A stretch of DNA of 64,000 bases from Stutzerimonas decontaminans (GTDB lineage: Bacteria; Pseudomonadota; Gammaproteobacteria; Pseudomonadales; Pseudomonadaceae): the NCBI RefSeq assembly GCF_000661915.1, contig NZ_CP007509.1, positions 3,117,501 through 3,181,500 on the forward strand. Direction: 5' to 3'. Below, in pieces: positions 18,515 to 27,310 of the stretch. Within the stretch, counting starts at the first letter, position 1. Each line of letters begins with the position of its first letter. A program made the translations under genes and the position numbers. The notes under the pieces are model-generated. The model had not been told where the DNA came from, searched no databases, and saw nothing but the letters and a program-made list of their open reading frames with translations.

Positions 18515-19204
18515 TTACACCGACAGGTAACGACTGATGGTCGCCTCGTCGGCATTGGCTGCGCTTTCCTCCAGCACGAAGCGGCCCTTCTCGATGACCA
18601 GAAAACGGTCGGCGATTTCCATGGTGAATGACAGCACCTGCTCAGAAACCACGATGGTCAGATCGCGAATCGAGCGGATCTCTTTCAGCGTGCGCGCGAT
18701 GTCCTTGATGATCGACGGCTGGATGCCCTCGGTCGGCTCATCCAGCAGCAGCACCTTGGGATTGGTCGCCAGTGCCCGGGCGATCGCCAGCTGCTGTTGC
18801 TGGCCGCCGGACAGGTTGCCGCCCTTGCGCTTGCGCATGTCGTGCAGCACCGGGAACAGCGCGTAGAGATCATCCGGCACCTTGCCGCCGGCGGCTGCCG
18901 GCAGGCCGGTCTGGATGTTCTCCAGCACCGTCATGCTGGGAAAGATCATCCGCCCCTGAGGCACGTAGGCCACGCCGCTGGCAACCCGCTGATGGGTCTC
19001 CAGCCCGGCGACCTCCTGCCCATCCACCTGCACGCTGCCTGCGGTCTGCGGGACGATGCCCATCAGCGTCTTGAACAGCGTGGTCTTGCCCATGCCGTTG
19101 CGGCCCATGACCGCGACGATTTCCTGCTTTTCGACCTTGAGATTGAGGTCATGAAGGATCTGACTCTGGCCGTAGCCCGAAGCGAGGCTGCTGATCTGGA
19201 ACAT
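18515..19204 (-). CDS. urtE: urea/amide ABC transporter ATPase UrtE
   Basis: 229 residues. ABC ATPase with Walker A GRNGMGKTT, Q-loop, signature LSGGQQQQLAIARAL and Walker B VLLLDEPTEGIQPS, most like the UrtE/LivF class (FQISSLASGYGQSQILHDLNL). The frame stays open upstream to 19351, but the ATG at 19204 has a good CAGGAG ribosome-binding site and starts the conserved domain. Together with UrtD it powers the UrtBC permease. It is the last gene of the transporter run. Confidence 0.92.
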   Translation of the reverse strand: MFQISSLASGYGQSQILHDLNLKVEKQEIVAVMGRNGMGKTTLFKTLMGIVPQTAGSVQVDGQEVAGLETHQRVASGVAYVPQGRMIFPSMTVLENIQTGLPAAAGGKVPDDLYALFPVLHDMRKRKGGNLSGGQQQQLAIARALATNPKVLLLDEPTEGIQPSIIKDIARTLKEIRSIRDLTIVVSEQVLSFTMEIADRFLVIEKGRFVLEESAANADEATISRYLSV

Positions 19205-19347
19205 GCTGAACTCCTGTTTGTACCTGTCGGGTGCGACACGCGTGGACATGCCTGCGGCGATGTCCACCCTACGGCGCGCGGGCCAGCCGTCGGCGTAGCG
19301 TCGATAACCGCAAAGCGTTATCCACGCGTGCCAGGGCCCGCACCGCC

Positions 19348-20100
19348 TCAATGCCCCAGATAAACCTCGATGACCTTGGGATTGCTCTGCACCGCCTCCA
19401 TGCTGCCCTCGGCCAGCACCTTGCCCTGGTGCAGCACGGTGACCTTGTGGGCGATGCTCTTGACGAACTCCATGTCGTGCTCGATCACCAGCACCGAGCG
19501 GCCCTGGCTGATGCGCTTGAGCAGCTCGGCGGTCTGTGCCCGCTCACTGACGCTCATACCGGCCACCGGCTCGTCGAGCATCAGCAACTCCGGGTCCTGC
19601 ATCAGCAGCATGCCGATCTCCAGCCACTGTTTCTGGCCGTGGGAGAGCAGCCCGGCCTCGCTGTACAACTGCCCGGTCAGGCCGATTTCCGCCGCGATCT
19701 CCTCCACCCGGGCGACGACGTCGGCACTGCGCTTGAAGAACAGCGCGCCGAATACCTTGCGCCCGGCCGGATAGGACATTTCCAGGTTCTCGAACACGCT
19801 GAGGTTTTCGTAGATCGACGGGTTCTGGAACTTGCGCCCTACCCCGGCGCGAACGATGTCGAACTCCTTCATCTTGGTCAGCTCGCGCCCGTCGAACTGG
19901 ATCGAGCCGCCGGTGGCGCGGGTCTTCCCGCAGATCAGGTCAAGCACCGTGGTCTTGCCGGCGCCGTTGGGGCCGATCACCACACGTACCTCGTTGCGGT
20001 CCAGATAGAGGTTCAGGTCATCGACAGCCTTGAAACCATCGAAGGAAACGGTCAGGCCCTCGATGGCCAGCACCGGTTTGGGCATCTGAAATCCACTCAT
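19348..20100 (-). CDS. urtD: urea/amide ABC transporter ATPase UrtD
   Basis: 250 residues. ABC ATPase of the UrtD/LivG class: VLAIEGLTVSFDGFKAVDDL, Walker A GPNGAGKTT, signature region LLSHGQKQWLEIGMLLMQD (the SHGQ form is typical of UrtD) and Walker B LLMLDEPVAGM. The start codon overlaps the urtC stop as ATGA, so the two are translationally coupled. There is a 144-bp gap before urtE. Confidence 0.93.
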   Translation of the reverse strand: MSGFQMPKPVLAIEGLTVSFDGFKAVDDLNLYLDRNEVRVVIGPNGAGKTTVLDLICGKTRATGGSIQFDGRELTKMKEFDIVRAGVGRKFQNPSIYENLSVFENLEMSYPAGRKVFGALFFKRSADVVARVEEIAAEIGLTGQLYSEAGLLSHGQKQWLEIGMLLMQDPELLMLDEPVAGMSVSERAQTAELLKRISQGRSVLVIEHDMEFVKSIAHKVTVLHQGKVLAEGSMEAVQSNPKVIEVYLGH

Positions 20101-21293
20101 GGCGTGCTCTCCAGTTGCTTGGCGGGAACCGCATCGATCGTCGCGCCGCCCGCCCCCGGCTGCTCTGCCGGCGGCTTGGGCTTCATCGATGGCTGGCGCC
20201 GATCCGGCAGCCGCAGACGCGCCAGCCAGGGGCGGGCATGGCTCTGCCAGAGGCCTGCCAGACCGTTGGGGAAATACATGACCACCGCGATGAACAGGCC
20301 GCCCATGAAGTACAGCCAGAGCTCGGGGAAGCTCTCGGAGAACACCGTCTTGCCGTAGTTGACCAGCAGCGCGCCGTACACCGCACCGAGCAGCGACATC
20401 CGCCCGCCCACGGCGGCGAAGATGACCATCTCGATCGACGGCACGATGCCGACGAAGCTCGGCGACATGAAGCCCACCTGCAGGGTGAACATCGCCCCGC
20501 CGATGGCCGAAAAGCTCGCCGCCACGCAGAACACGAAGATCTTGAAGCTGGCAACGTCGTAACCGGAGAAGCGCACCCGCTCTTCCTTGTCACGCATGGC
20601 CATCAGCAGGCGCCCGAGCTTCGAGGCGAGGATGAAGCGCCCGATCAGGATGCAGCCGATGAGCAGCGCCGCGTTGACGAAGTAGAGGATGGTCTTCGCC
20701 TCGTCAGTGCGAATGTCCCAGCCGAGCAGCGTCTTCAGGTCGGTGATGCCGTTTACCCCGCCGGTCAGGCCCTGCTGGCCGATGATCAGGATGGTCAGGA
20801 TCGCCGCGATGGCCTGGGTGACGATGGAGAAGTACACGTCGCCCACCCGGCGCTTGAACATCGCCACACCGATGATCAACGCGAGAATCGCCGGCACCGC
20901 GACCACGGCAAGCAGGGTGAAGCCGAAGCTCTGGAAGGGCTGCCAGAACAACGGCAGCTCGGTGATCTGGTTCCAGTCCATGAAGTCCGGAATACCGGGC
21001 GTGGACTGGATCCTGGTGCTTTCCGGATCGGATGCCTCGAGCTTGAGGAACATCGCCATGCAGTAGCCGCCGAGGCCGAAGAAGATCCCCTGCCCCAGGC
21101 TGAGAATGCCGCCGTAGCCCCAGCAGAGCACCAGTCCCACGGCAACGAAGGCGTAGGTCAGGTACTTGCCCACCATGTTCAGGCGGAAGCTGTCGAGCAG
21201 CAGCGGAAACACCAGCAGGAGCAGCGCCGCGAGGATCAGCAGACCGATGCCGCCCTGCTTTCCGCCGAAGAATTTATCGAGTGTCGAGTTCAT
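20097..21293 (-). CDS. urtC: urea/amide ABC transporter permease UrtC
   Basis: 398 residues, about ten hydrophobic segments, in the branched-chain amino acid/urea permease class (LivM-like). Family motifs visible are VLCWGYGGILSLGQGIFFGLGGYCMAM and TQAIAAILTILIIGQQGLTGGVNGIT (in part). It has a Pro- and Ala-rich cytoplasmic C-terminal tail. The start is 46 bp after urtB. Confidence 0.93.
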   Translation of the reverse strand: MNSTLDKFFGGKQGGIGLLILAALLLLVFPLLLDSFRLNMVGKYLTYAFVAVGLVLCWGYGGILSLGQGIFFGLGGYCMAMFLKLEASDPESTRIQSTPGIPDFMDWNQITELPLFWQPFQSFGFTLLAVVAVPAILALIIGVAMFKRRVGDVYFSIVTQAIAAILTILIIGQQGLTGGVNGITDLKTLLGWDIRTDEAKTILYFVNAALLIGCILIGRFILASKLGRLLMAMRDKEERVRFSGYDVASFKIFVFCVAASFSAIGGAMFTLQVGFMSPSFVGIVPSIEMVIFAAVGGRMSLLGAVYGALLVNYGKTVFSESFPELWLYFMGGLFIAVVMYFPNGLAGLWQSHARPWLARLRLPDRRQPSMKPKPPAEQPGAGGATIDAVPAKQLESTP

Positions 21294-21339
21294 GCCTTGG
21301 CCCTCACATCGTTCGCCATTGCCACCAAAAAACTGTTCA

Positions 21340-22257
21340 TCATTTGCGCACCTTGGCCGTGAACAATCCCTGCGGACGCAGCATGAGGATCAGGATCACC
21401 GCCGAAAGGGTCAGCACCTTGGCCATCGAGCCGCTGATGAAGAACTCGGCGATCGACTGCGTCTGGGCGATGGAGAACGCCGAAGCGATGGTGCCGAACA
21501 GGCTGGCCGCGCCGCCGAAGACCACCACCAGAAAGGTGTCGACGATGTACAGCGAACCGGAGGTCGGGCCCGTCGAACCGATGGTGGTGAACGCCGCGCC
21601 GGCGACCCCGGCCACGCCGCAGCCCAGGGCGAAGGTCATGCGGTCGACCTTCTTGGTGTTGATCCCCACCGAACGTGCCATCACCCGGTTCTGCACCGTG
21701 GCGCGCACCTGCAGGCCCCAGCGCGAGCGGTACATGAGGACGAAGATCGCCGTGGTGAGCAGCAGTGTCAGCGCCATCACGAACAGCCCGTTGAGCGGAA
21801 TGTCGATGGTGTCAGTGGGCATCCAGGAACCCATCAGCCAGTCCGGCAGCGTGGCGCTGACCTCGCGCGCACCGAAGATCGAACGGAACGCCTGCTGCAT
21901 CACCAGTGACAGGCCCCAGGTCGCCAGCAACGTGTCCAGCGGGCGGTGATAGAGCTTGCTGATCAGCGCCCATTCGGCCAGCCAGCCAAGCGCACCGGCG
22001 ATCACGAATGACAGCGCGATGGCGACGAAGAAATAGTAGGGCTGCAGCTCAGGCACATACTTGAGCGTCAGCACCGAGACCAGATAGGTGGTGTAGGCAC
22101 CCACGGTGAGGAACTCGCCATGGGCCATGTTGATCACGCCCATCTGACCAAAGATGATCGCCAGTCCCAGAGCCATCAGCAGCAGCACGCAGAACACCGA
22201 CAAGCCGTTGAAACCCTGCATGGCCGCGATGGCACCAAACTCCGATAGCCATTCCAT
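21340..22257 (-). CDS. urtB: urea/amide ABC transporter permease UrtB
   Basis: 305 residues, LivH-like permease: MEWLSEFGAIAAMQGFNGLSV, IFGQMGVINMAHGEFLTVGAY, FGAREVSATLPDW and VVVFGGAASLFGTIASA. This is the class in which UrtB proteins fall. The frame is open to 22305, but ATG 22257 has AGGAGA seven bases upstream. It forms the membrane channel with UrtC. The gene follows urtA by 63 bp. Confidence 0.93.
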   Translation of the reverse strand: MEWLSEFGAIAAMQGFNGLSVFCVLLLMALGLAIIFGQMGVINMAHGEFLTVGAYTTYLVSVLTLKYVPELQPYYFFVAIALSFVIAGALGWLAEWALISKLYHRPLDTLLATWGLSLVMQQAFRSIFGAREVSATLPDWLMGSWMPTDTIDIPLNGLFVMALTLLLTTAIFVLMYRSRWGLQVRATVQNRVMARSVGINTKKVDRMTFALGCGVAGVAGAAFTTIGSTGPTSGSLYIVDTFLVVVFGGAASLFGTIASAFSIAQTQSIAEFFISGSMAKVLTLSAVILILMLRPQGLFTAKVRK

Positions 22258-22320
22258 GATGATGTCTCCTGATGGCAAAAGAGAGCGCCGCGGGCCAGCC
22301 GGCACGCGGCGCAGAGAGGG

Positions 22321-23562
22321 TTACTGGTAGCCTTTCGGGAAGGGATTCGGCTCGATCAGGTCGGACTCGAAGACCACCTGGAACTGACCGTCGGCCTGCG
22401 CCTGGCCGATGCGCGTCTTGCTCCACAGGTGCTGGTTCTCATGCACCTTCACGTAGCCTTCCGGCGCGGTGTTCAGCTCCAGTCCGGCGGAGGCGGCAAC
22501 CACCTTGTCGACGTCGAAGCTACCGGCCTTCTCGACTGCGGCCTTCCACAGCCAGGGGCCGAGATAGGCGGCCTGGGTGACGTCACCAATCACCGCGTCG
22601 CTGCCGTACTTGGCTTTGAACGCCTTGACGAATTCGACGTTGTTCGGGTTGTCCAGGCTCTGGAAGTACTTCATCGAGGCGTAGAAGCCGGCCATGTTCT
22701 CGCCGCCGATGCCGAGCAGTTCGTCCTCGGTGACCGAGAGGGTCAGCAGGGTCTGCTTGTCCGCGGTGATGCCGGCAGCCTTGAGCTGCTTGTAGAAGGC
22801 GACGTTGGAGCCGCCGACCACGGCAGCGAAGATCACGTCGGGCTTCTTCAGCTTGATCTTGTTGGTCAGCGAGCCGAACTGGGTGTTGCCCAGCGGGTAG
22901 TACTCCTCGCCCACCACCTTGCCGCCGAGCACGTTCTCGATGTGCTTGCGGGCGATCTTCATCGAGGTGCGCGGCCAGATGTAGTCCGAGCCGAGCAGGT
23001 AGAAGGTCTTGGCGCCCTTCTCCTTGGCGACCCAGTCGAGGCCGGCGAGGATCTGCTGGGTGGCCTCCTGGCCGGTGTAGACGACGTTCTTCGACTGCTC
23101 CAGGCCTTCATAGAAGGTCGGGTAGTAGAGCAGCCCGTTCTCCCGCTCGAAGATCGGCAACACCGCCTTGCGCGAGGCCGAGGTCCAGCAGCCGAACACT
23201 GCCGCGACCTTGTCGCGCTCCAGCAGCTTCTTGGCCTTTTCGGCGAAGGTCGGCCAGTCGGACGCGCCGTCTTCCTGCACCACCTTGATCTGCCGGCCAA
23301 GGATGCCGCCGGCCGCGTTGATCTGCTCGATAGCCAGGCGCTCGGCCTGAATAGAGCCGGTCTCGGAGATGGCCATGGTGCCCGTCGCCGAATGCAACTG
23401 CCCGACCACCACTTCCGTATCGGTGACCGCCAAGCCGGTGGTGTTGACCTCGGCGCTGGCGCTCGAGGCGAAGATGCTCATTGCCAGCATCGAGAGTGCC
23501 GCAGCCCCCTGCGCAAGCCGGCGGGGAAGGCGGCGTGACGAACCCGTCAGTTGTGAATCCAT
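22321..23562 (-). CDS. urtA: urea/amide ABC transporter substrate-binding protein UrtA
   Basis: 413 residues. Twin-Arg-like basic N-terminus (SSRRLPRRL) followed by a hydrophobic stretch and ASSASAEV signal-peptidase site; mature protein starts with the UrtA pattern VVVGQLHSATGTMAISETG. Other signatures are ALNGQINAAGGILGRQI-like IEQINAAGGILGRQIKVV, VFGCWTSASRKAVLPIFE, LLYYPTFYEGLEQSKN and FYLLGSDYIWPR. The start at 23562 follows a GGAGCAAT site; the frame is open upstream but is non-conserved there. UrtA proteins bind urea; the FmdD protein of Methylophilus, encoded beside formamidase, binds short amides. The neighbourhood here favours short-chain amides, with urea as an alternative. Confidence 0.9.
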   Translation of the reverse strand: MDSQLTGSSRRLPRRLAQGAAALSMLAMSIFASSASAEVNTTGLAVTDTEVVVGQLHSATGTMAISETGSIQAERLAIEQINAAGGILGRQIKVVQEDGASDWPTFAEKAKKLLERDKVAAVFGCWTSASRKAVLPIFERENGLLYYPTFYEGLEQSKNVVYTGQEATQQILAGLDWVAKEKGAKTFYLLGSDYIWPRTSMKIARKHIENVLGGKVVGEEYYPLGNTQFGSLTNKIKLKKPDVIFAAVVGGSNVAFYKQLKAAGITADKQTLLTLSVTEDELLGIGGENMAGFYASMKYFQSLDNPNNVEFVKAFKAKYGSDAVIGDVTQAAYLGPWLWKAAVEKAGSFDVDKVVAASAGLELNTAPEGYVKVHENQHLWSKTRIGQAQADGQFQVVFESDLIEPNPFPKGYQ

Positions 23563-23679
23563 GATGATTGCTCCTGTCTCGGTGGGCCGTGCTTGGCTTG
23601 CCGCAACATTGCTGCTGCGGGCCGGCATCGGGTCGGGAGCAAGAATGGGCTCGGCTGTCTGGCCGGGGTATACGCAGGA

Positions 23680-23711
23680 TGACGTAAGCGGGTACGTCAT
23701 CTGACGTATCC
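23680..23711. promoter_or_regulatory. triple half-site operator in urtA / sensor-kinase divergent promoter
   Basis: TGACGTA (23680-23686), TACGTCA (23693-23699) and TGACGTA (23702-23708, continuing TCC): one inverted repeat with a 6-base spacer and a second with a 2-base spacer. The latter arrangement recurs upstream of fmdA at 18302. The site is about 120 bp from the urtA start and 195 bp from the kinase start, consistent with control of both directions by the LuxR-type regulator at 27297. Confidence 0.6.
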
Positions 23712-23905
23712 GTAACAGGTGCACTGCTGGTGCATCCTTGCGCCGGTATGGAGCACGCCAGCAGCCGGCAACCCTTGCCCCTGCCGATCACGGCAGCGCT
23801 GCGCCGGCATACGTCCCGGTGCTCGCCGCGGGTCATCAGCAGTGCCGAACGGGGGCACGGAAGTTGCTCAAACCAGGGAAACTACAACCAGCCAGGGCCG
23901 CCAGC

Positions 23906-26900
23906 GTGCAGATCACAGGCACACAGCGCATCGTCAAGATTCGCCGCGACTACAACAGCTGGGTCGCCGACGAGACGCTGGAAGACTACGCCCTGCGTTT
24001 CACCCCCAAGTCGTTTCGCAAGTGGTCGGAATTCCGTATCGCCAACACCGCGCTCGGTGCGGTGTCGTTCCTGGCCCTGGAAGCCATCGGCGGCACGCTG
24101 GCGCTATCCTACGGTTTCACCAATACGCTCTGGGCGATCCTCGCGGTGGCGCTGGTAATCTTCCTCACCGGGTTGCCGATCAGTTACTACACGGCGCGCT
24201 ACGGCGTGGACATGGACCTGCTGACCCGCGGCGCCGGCTTCGGCTACATCGGCTCGACCATCACCTCGCTGATCTACGCCAGCTTCACCTTCCTGTTCTT
24301 CGCCCTCGAAGCGGCGATCATGGCGCTGGCGCTGGAGCTGTATTTCGGCATCCCGCTGGCGCTCGCCTATGTGGTCTGCTCGATCATCATCGTGCCGCTG
24401 GTGACCTACGGCATTACCCTGATCAACCGCCTGCAGTTCTGGACGCAACCAGTCTGGCTGGTCCTGCTGTTGCTGCCCTACATCTTCGTCATCGCCAAGA
24501 ACCCCGAGGCGCTGAGCGATCTGACCAGTTTCGCCGGCCGCGAAGGTGACGGGGGCTCGTTCAACCTGCTGTCCTTCGGCGCCGCCTGCACCGTGGCGCT
24601 GGCACTGATCACGCAGATCGGCGAGCAGGTCGACTACCTGCGCTTCCTGCCCGAGAAGACCCGGCAGAACCGCGTTCGCTGGTGGCTGGCGATGCTCGCC
24701 GCCGGCCCCGGCTGGATCATCCCCGGCGCACTGAAGATGCTCGCCGGCGCCTTTCTTGCCTTTCTCGCGCTGCAACACGAAATCCCGGTGGACAAGGCGG
24801 CCGAGCCGACGCAGATGTACCTGGTAGCGTTCAGCTACGTGTTCGCCTCGCCGGAATGGGCGCTGGCGGCAATGGTGCTGTTCGTCATCGTCTCGCAGGT
24901 GAAGATCAACGTGACCAACGCCTACGCCGGCTCCCTGGCCTGGTCGAACTTCTTCGCGCGCGTCACCCACAGCCATCCGGGGCGGGTGGTCTGGCTGGTA
25001 TTCAACGTGTCTATCGCGCTGATGCTGATGGAGCTGGGCGTGTTCGAGGCCATCGAGCAGGTCCTCGGGCTGTACGCCAACGTGGCCATCGCCTGGATTG
25101 GCGCGCTGGTCGCGGACCTGGTGATCAACAAGCCGCTGGGCCTGTCGCCGCGGCAGATCGAATTCAAGCGCGCACACCTCTACGACATCAACCCGGTGGG
25201 CGTCGGCGCCATGATCATCGCCTCGCTGCTGGCGATCCTCGCCCACAGCGGCGTGCTCGGTGCATTGGCCCAGGCAGCCTCACCGATGATCGCGCTGGGC
25301 ACCGCACTGGTCTGCGCACCGCTGATCGCCTGGCTCACCGGCGGGCGCTTCTATATCGCCCGTAAACGCCAGCCAGAGCTGCTCTACCCCTATACCGAGC
25401 GCGGCAAGATCGCCTGTGTGCTGTGCAGCAATGCCTTCGAGGAGCCGGACACCGCCTTCTGCCCCGCCTACGGTGCGCCGATCTGCTCGCTGTGCTGCTC
25501 GCTCGATGCCCGATGCGGCGACCTCTGCAAGCCGCACGCGCGGCTCTCGGCGCAGTGGGACAACTTCGTCCGCTGGGCCTTCCCGCAGGTGTCCATCCCG
25601 CGCCTGCACACCCGCCTGGCACATTACCTCGGTGTGCTCGGCCTGATCATCGGCCTGCTTTCGCTGGCGCTTTGGCTGATCTACAGCCAGGTCTCGCCGA
25701 GTGTCGTGGCCAGCTCGCAGGAGGCGGGAGAAACCCTCTACCAGGCGTTTCTCAAGGCCTTCCTGGTGCTCTCGTTGTTCGCCGGCATTCTCGCCTGGTG
25801 GGTGGTGCTGACTCGCGAAAGCCGCCACGTCGCCCAGCAGGAGTCGGATCGCCAGACCCACCTGCTGATGCAGGAAATCGAAGCCCACCGCAGGACCGAC
25901 GAACAGCTGCAGAAGGCCAAGGAGGCGTCCGAGGCGGCCAATGCCGCCAAGAGCCGCTACGTGACCGGCCTGTCCCATGAGCTGCGCACGCCGCTCAACA
26001 GCATCCTTGGCTATGCGCAGATCCTTTTGCGCGACGGCGAGCTGCCTGCGCGACACAAGGAAGCGCTGGGCACCATCCATCGCAGCGGCGCTCACCTGCT
26101 CTCATTGATCGACGGCCTGCTCGACGTGGCCAGGATCGAGGCCGGAAAACTCAATCTGGAGCCCTCCGAGATCGCCTTTCCCGAATTTCTCCTGCAGGTA
26201 CGCCAGATGATCGCGCCGCAGGCCGAGGAAAAGGGTCTGCGCTTCCACTTCGAAACCCAGGGCCGCATCCCGGCCGTCGTGCGCGGTGACGAGAAGCGCG
26301 TACGGCAGATTCTCATCAACCTGCTCGGTAATGCGGTGCGCTACACCGACGCCGGCAGCATCACCCTGCGCGCCAGCTACCTGCGTGAAACCGCGACCTT
26401 CGAGATCGCCGACACCGGTATCGGCATCGCCCCCGAACAGGTGGAGCGACTGTTCCAGCCGTTCGAGCGCGGCAATCCGTTGCGCCAGGACAGCGGTCTG
26501 GGCCTCGGGCTGACCATCACCCGCATGCTCACCGCCCTGATGGGCGGCGAGCTGTCGATGAAGAGCGAGCAAGGTCGCGGCAGCGTCTTCCAGCTGCGCC
26601 TGTTCCTCTCCGAAGTGCGCGTGCCGCAGGCGGTGGTCCATGTCGAACACGACATCATCGGCTATCTCGGCCCGCGCCGCCGCGTGCTGGTGGTCGACGA
26701 CCACATCGAACACCGCAAGGTGTTGGCCGGCATGCTCGAGCCATTGGGCTTCGAGATACTCATGGCCAGCAACGGCCAGGAAGCGCTCAGCCAGGTCTCA
26801 CTGCACAACCCTGACCTGATCCTGATGGACCTTTCCATGCCGCAGCTCGACGGCTGGCAGACCGCCAGGCTGATTCGCCGCTCGGTGGGTTCGGCGGCGC

Positions 26901-27310
26901 CGATCATCATCATTTCCGCCAATGCCTTCGTCGACGGCGCGAGCGTCGCCGCCGATTGCAGTGACTACCTGCCCAAGCCGGTGCACGCCCCGGTGCTGCT
27001 GGACAAGATTCGCCAGCAGCTGACGCTGGACTGGGTCAGACGCGATGCGGGCGCTACCGCTTCGGTGGCCGCCGCTCTGCCATTCGATGCCCTGCACGCG
27101 CTGCAGCAGCAGGCTTCGCTCGGATATGTGCGTGGCGTGCTGGAGCTGCTCGACCAGCTCGAACGCGACCTGCCGGCCGCCGCTGCGCAACTCCAGGAGC
27201 TGCGCCAGCTGGCCAGACGCTTCCAGCTAAACGAACTGGGCCAGCGCCTGGATCAGGCAATAACCAACGACACTCAGGCGACCATGGAGAATACCCATGC
27301 ATCCAGCTGA
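23906..27310 (+). CDS. NCS1-type permease fused to hybrid histidine kinase
   Basis: About 1134 residues. The N-terminal 450 or so residues form a twelve-helix permease of the nucleobase:cation symporter (NCS1, CodB-like) type (FRIANTALGAVSFLALEAIGG, YGVDMDLLTRGAGFGYIGST). A Cys-rich stretch of about 45 residues follows (CVLCSN, FCPAYG, CSLCCSLDARCGDLC), then two more helices, a coiled coil, HisKA with phospho-acceptor His691 (LSHELRTPLNSILGYAQ), HATPase (LLGNAVRYTDAG, DTGIGIAPEQ, GLGLGLTITRM), a receiver (LILMDLSMPQLDGW) and an Ala/Leu-rich helical tail. Start chosen at GTG 23906 where conservation begins (MQITGTxRIVKIRRDYN pattern in relatives, from memory); the frame is open to 23738. Divergent from urtA and overlapping its response regulator by 14 bp, it probably senses an amide or urea-related solute by binding or transport. 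Confidence 0.85.
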   Translation: MQITGTQRIVKIRRDYNSWVADETLEDYALRFTPKSFRKWSEFRIANTALGAVSFLALEAIGGTLALSYGFTNTLWAILAVALVIFLTGLPISYYTARYGVDMDLLTRGAGFGYIGSTITSLIYASFTFLFFALEAAIMALALELYFGIPLALAYVVCSIIIVPLVTYGITLINRLQFWTQPVWLVLLLLPYIFVIAKNPEALSDLTSFAGREGDGGSFNLLSFGAACTVALALITQIGEQVDYLRFLPEKTRQNRVRWWLAMLAAGPGWIIPGALKMLAGAFLAFLALQHEIPVDKAAEPTQMYLVAFSYVFASPEWALAAMVLFVIVSQVKINVTNAYAGSLAWSNFFARVTHSHPGRVVWLVFNVSIALMLMELGVFEAIEQVLGLYANVAIAWIGALVADLVINKPLGLSPRQIEFKRAHLYDINPVGVGAMIIASLLAILAHSGVLGALAQAASPMIALGTALVCAPLIAWLTGGRFYIARKRQPELLYPYTERGKIACVLCSNAFEEPDTAFCPAYGAPICSLCCSLDARCGDLCKPHARLSAQWDNFVRWAFPQVSIPRLHTRLAHYLGVLGLIIGLLSLALWLIYSQVSPSVVASSQEAGETLYQAFLKAFLVLSLFAGILAWWVVLTRESRHVAQQESDRQTHLLMQEIEAHRRTDEQLQKAKEASEAANAAKSRYVTGLSHELRTPLNSILGYAQILLRDGELPARHKEALGTIHRSGAHLLSLIDGLLDVARIEAGKLNLEPSEIAFPEFLLQVRQMIAPQAEEKGLRFHFETQGRIPAVVRGDEKRVRQILINLLGNAVRYTDAGSITLRASYLRETATFEIADTGIGIAPEQVERLFQPFERGNPLRQDSGLGLGLTITRMLTALMGGELSMKSEQGRGSVFQLRLFLSEVRVPQAVVHVEHDIIGYLGPRRRVLVVDDHIEHRKVLAGMLEPLGFEILMASNGQEALSQVSLHNPDLILMDLSMPQLDGWQTARLIRRSVGSAAPIIIISANAFVDGASVAADCSDYLPKPVHAPVLLDKIRQQLTLDWVRRDAGATASVAAALPFDALHALQQQASLGYVRGVLELLDQLERDLPAAAAQLQELRQLARRFQLNELGQRLDQAITNDTQATMENTHASS

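Noticed and set aside
20115..21362. 415-codon plus-strand frame opposite urtC
   Set aside because: Arg/Glu/His-rich nonsense composition; the minus strand encodes a clear permease.
23563..23905. sigma-54 (NtrC-type) promoter for urtA
   Set aside because: Searched for TGGCAC-N5-TTGC on the minus strand without finding a match, so nitrogen control via sigma-54 is not supported by sequence here.
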